From contig NC_045148.1 in NCBI RefSeq assembly GCF_008831285.2, positions 15,540,802 through 15,604,801 of the forward strand: 64,000 bases of DNA, written 5' to 3'. Both the position numbers and the translations under genes were made by a program. The number at the start of each line of letters is the position of its first letter. The stretch's first letter is position 1. The notes beneath the pieces are model-generated. The model worked only from the letters and a program-made list of their open reading frames with translations. It searched no databases and was not told the origin of the DNA. Positions 62,336-64,000 of this stretch are shown one piece after another. This DNA comes from Nymphaea colorata (lineage: Eukaryota; Streptophyta; Magnoliopsida; Nymphaeales; Nymphaeaceae).

Positions 62336-62525
62336 TATAACAACCCGACCCATTTCTGGGCTTGGGCCCCTGGTTCGACGGATCCCAACCCGCCTCCTAG
62401 CAGTTTCGGTTTCAATCCTAAAAAGAATAGGAACCAGGACAATCATCTCATTAATAGTCTTCCTTTATAAGCCCTTGAAGATCCCTCACAATCTTCGACA
62501 TAAACTAAACTTCTGGGGTGTTACA
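62336..62525. mobile_element. Probable 190-bp solo LTR of a TRIM-like element
   Basis: Begins TATAACAACCCGACCC and ends GGGGTGTTACA, so the ends are near-perfect inverted TGTAACA/TGTTACA with one base changed at the 5' end. The 5-bp flank TATAA occurs on both sides (62331-62335 and 62526-62530), the length expected for an LTR element. A TATA-like CTTTATAAG lies at about 62462-62470, as in a promoter-bearing LTR. Related copies lie at 29681-29862 and 29955-30118. The AT-rich flank makes the target duplication less decisive. Confidence 0.6.
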
Positions 62526-62569
62526 TATAATGGACACAAATTCACTATGCATTAGGCAACGATGCATGC

Positions 62570-62649
62570 AAAAAATTATCGATTACAATGTGATCTATGA
62601 GCAATATCAAAAAAATTATCGATTACAATGTGATCTATGAGCAATGTGA
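62570..62649. repeat. 40-bp tandem duplication
   Basis: AAAAATTATCGATTACAATG with its following TGATCTATGAGCAAT recurs at an exact 40-bp offset (62571 and 62611). Confidence 0.85.
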
Positions 62650-63333
62650 TAAGAAGAAAGTGTGGCAACTAGGCGAAAAAAGTTGAGGACCTTCCTTTAC
62701 TGATTTAGGCAGCTAGCATATAGTACTCGAAAAGGCTAAACCACATACAGTTGTCCCCAACAGAGTGCGCAGCCAAAAAAGAAGGTGTGCCATGACAATA
62801 AATAAAGGCTTTCGAAGCTGGTGGGCTACAACGTTGCAACCAATTGGCTCGCTCATGGCAAAGCACTAGCTTCAGATGTGACATAATCGAATTGTATTCG
62901 GGTGCAATGTTAGATGCGATTATCTGAATCTTGTTTCAGTGTTCTACCATCGTTTCACAGATGAAGAGACAGTGAAGGTTCAGTTTCTTTAATTTGGTGT
63001 TGCATGTATGCTCTGAGGAAAAAATTGATCCCTTGGGACATTGTTTGAGCAGGCTTTCGTGTTTGCTTCGGCAGAATCTGATCAACGGAGCACTGGTACA
63101 GAAGAGACAGAAAAGAAACAGTTTAAGTTCTCAACCAAACACCTCAACGAAAGAAAGAAGAGCTAATTTGTTCATGTCCTGTTCTTCAAAAAGGAAAGGC
63201 ACGAGACCAGATCAGTATTTTATTTGGGGAGCGGCTGTGACTAGTTCTTGACTGGAGGAGACACCAAGGAGAAACGCTCTGCCTCTTCATGACTTGAATA
63301 GCAAGAGACAGAGGGGAGCCCTTTGGTGTTTAC
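62650..63333. other. Intergenic, no gene recognised
   Basis: Anonymous sequence with one 85-codon frame at 62994-63251 lacking recognisable similarity. Confidence 0.45.
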
Positions 63334-64000
63334 CAGTGGCCGAGCCAAGAATTTGGGCTGAGCGGCACCAATTAGAAAACCTTGTGGCAGCACAATGAGC
63401 AACTTTTAAAATTATCATTACAGGAATAAAGAGTTTTTGTAAAGAATAGTGTGGGCAACTGCCCACAGCCGCCTATATACATGTCGTATGGTATTGGGCA
63501 ATAAAGAATGTACTTGTGGCTGGCCTTTTACATCTTTGTGGCGGCTAGTGTGGTTAAGATTGGAAGGAATCAGCTTTACTCAAATCTGATGTTTGAATCA
63601 CTGGCTGACTTAAAGGTGTTATGTGCTATGCAGTATTTATTCTTATTATTAATTTTTATATTTTTGAAATTTTTATTTTTTATCATAACACTGTTCACAA
63701 TCCAAGACTGCGCAAAACTTTGCCATGGAGAAAGAAATTATTATTTTTATTCTTCTTTTGCTGGTAGACTTATTCCGCATGGTTGTCCTAGTTGGACTTA
63801 ATTTTGAAGGATGTCAATACCTAAACCCAGAAAAGAGGAAAAAAAAACCCATTTGTGTAGATATTCTTCATACAAAAGAGAGAGAGAAATAGAGATGGGA
63901 ATGTATATCAAAATTTAGGAACAAAAAGTTTCCTAGATACAAAAATTAGAGACAAGAAGTCCCTTAGTTATAGTAACAAATCGTAAAATAGAACCAAAAG
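63334..64000 (+). mobile_element. hAT-like element, left end only (may run off window)
   Basis: CAGTGGCCGAGCCAAGAA at 63334 matches the terminal family of the 2954-5389 element (CAGTGGTAGAGCCAGAAA in the reverse complement of its right end). About 115 bp in, GTGGGCAACTGCCCACAGCC resembles the GTGGGCGCCTGCCCACGCC hairpin found just inside the left end at 2954. A matching right end was not found before the window ends. No transposase domain was recognised in the frames that follow. Confidence 0.45.

Noticed and set aside
1-64000. CRISPR arrays, operons, phage or bacterial defence systems
   Set aside because: Spliced plant genes throughout; no spaced direct-repeat arrays, ribosome-binding sites or bacterial gene organisation.

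Overview
The window is nuclear DNA from a flowering plant. The genes have GT-AG introns, the families are plant-type (an LRR-III receptor kinase, plant GT14/DUF266 glycosyltransferases, a plant Nudix-like plus metallo-beta-lactamase protein), and the intergenic space is AT-rich and full of MITEs, hAT remains and microsatellites. The receptor-kinase exons are very GC-rich compared with their surroundings. The species cannot be fixed from the sequence alone. No organellar insertion, rRNA, clear tRNA gene or CRISPR was seen.

Layout. 1-12 kb is a transposon-rich gene desert. Its best-defined part is a hAT element (2954-5389) with a perfect 8-bp target duplication and a decayed ZMYM1/TTF-type transposase, accompanied by several MITE-like elements. 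12.5-15.2 kb (+) holds a two-exon LRR receptor-like kinase of 672 aa, similar to At1g68400, with the HRD motif replaced by HGN. 15.2-22 kb is intergenic and carries MITEs and CTCGAG-rich repeat debris. 22.0-37.0 kb (-) holds four head-to-tail tandem copies of a two-exon GT14/DUF266 glycosyltransferase, all with the intron at the same codon position and phase. 40.35-55.24 kb (-) holds one twelve-exon metallo-beta-lactamase gene of 518 aa, reconstructed here exon by exon; its exon 8 lies inside a nearly perfect 205-bp tandem duplication. 55.3-64 kb is again intergenic, with a Tourist-like MITE, a probable 190-bp solo LTR of a TRIM-like element, and the start of another hAT-like element.

The gene groups have no evident shared pathway: a membrane receptor, Golgi-type type II membrane glycosyltransferases, and a metal-dependent hydrolase with a possible C-terminal membrane anchor. 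The observations most worth checking are the exon-8 duplication (exactly one copy can be used without losing the frame), the loss of conserved acidic residues in the third glycosyltransferase, the stem-length variation among the tandem copies, and the hydrophobic tail of the hydrolase. I found no convincing previously unknown multi-gene system.
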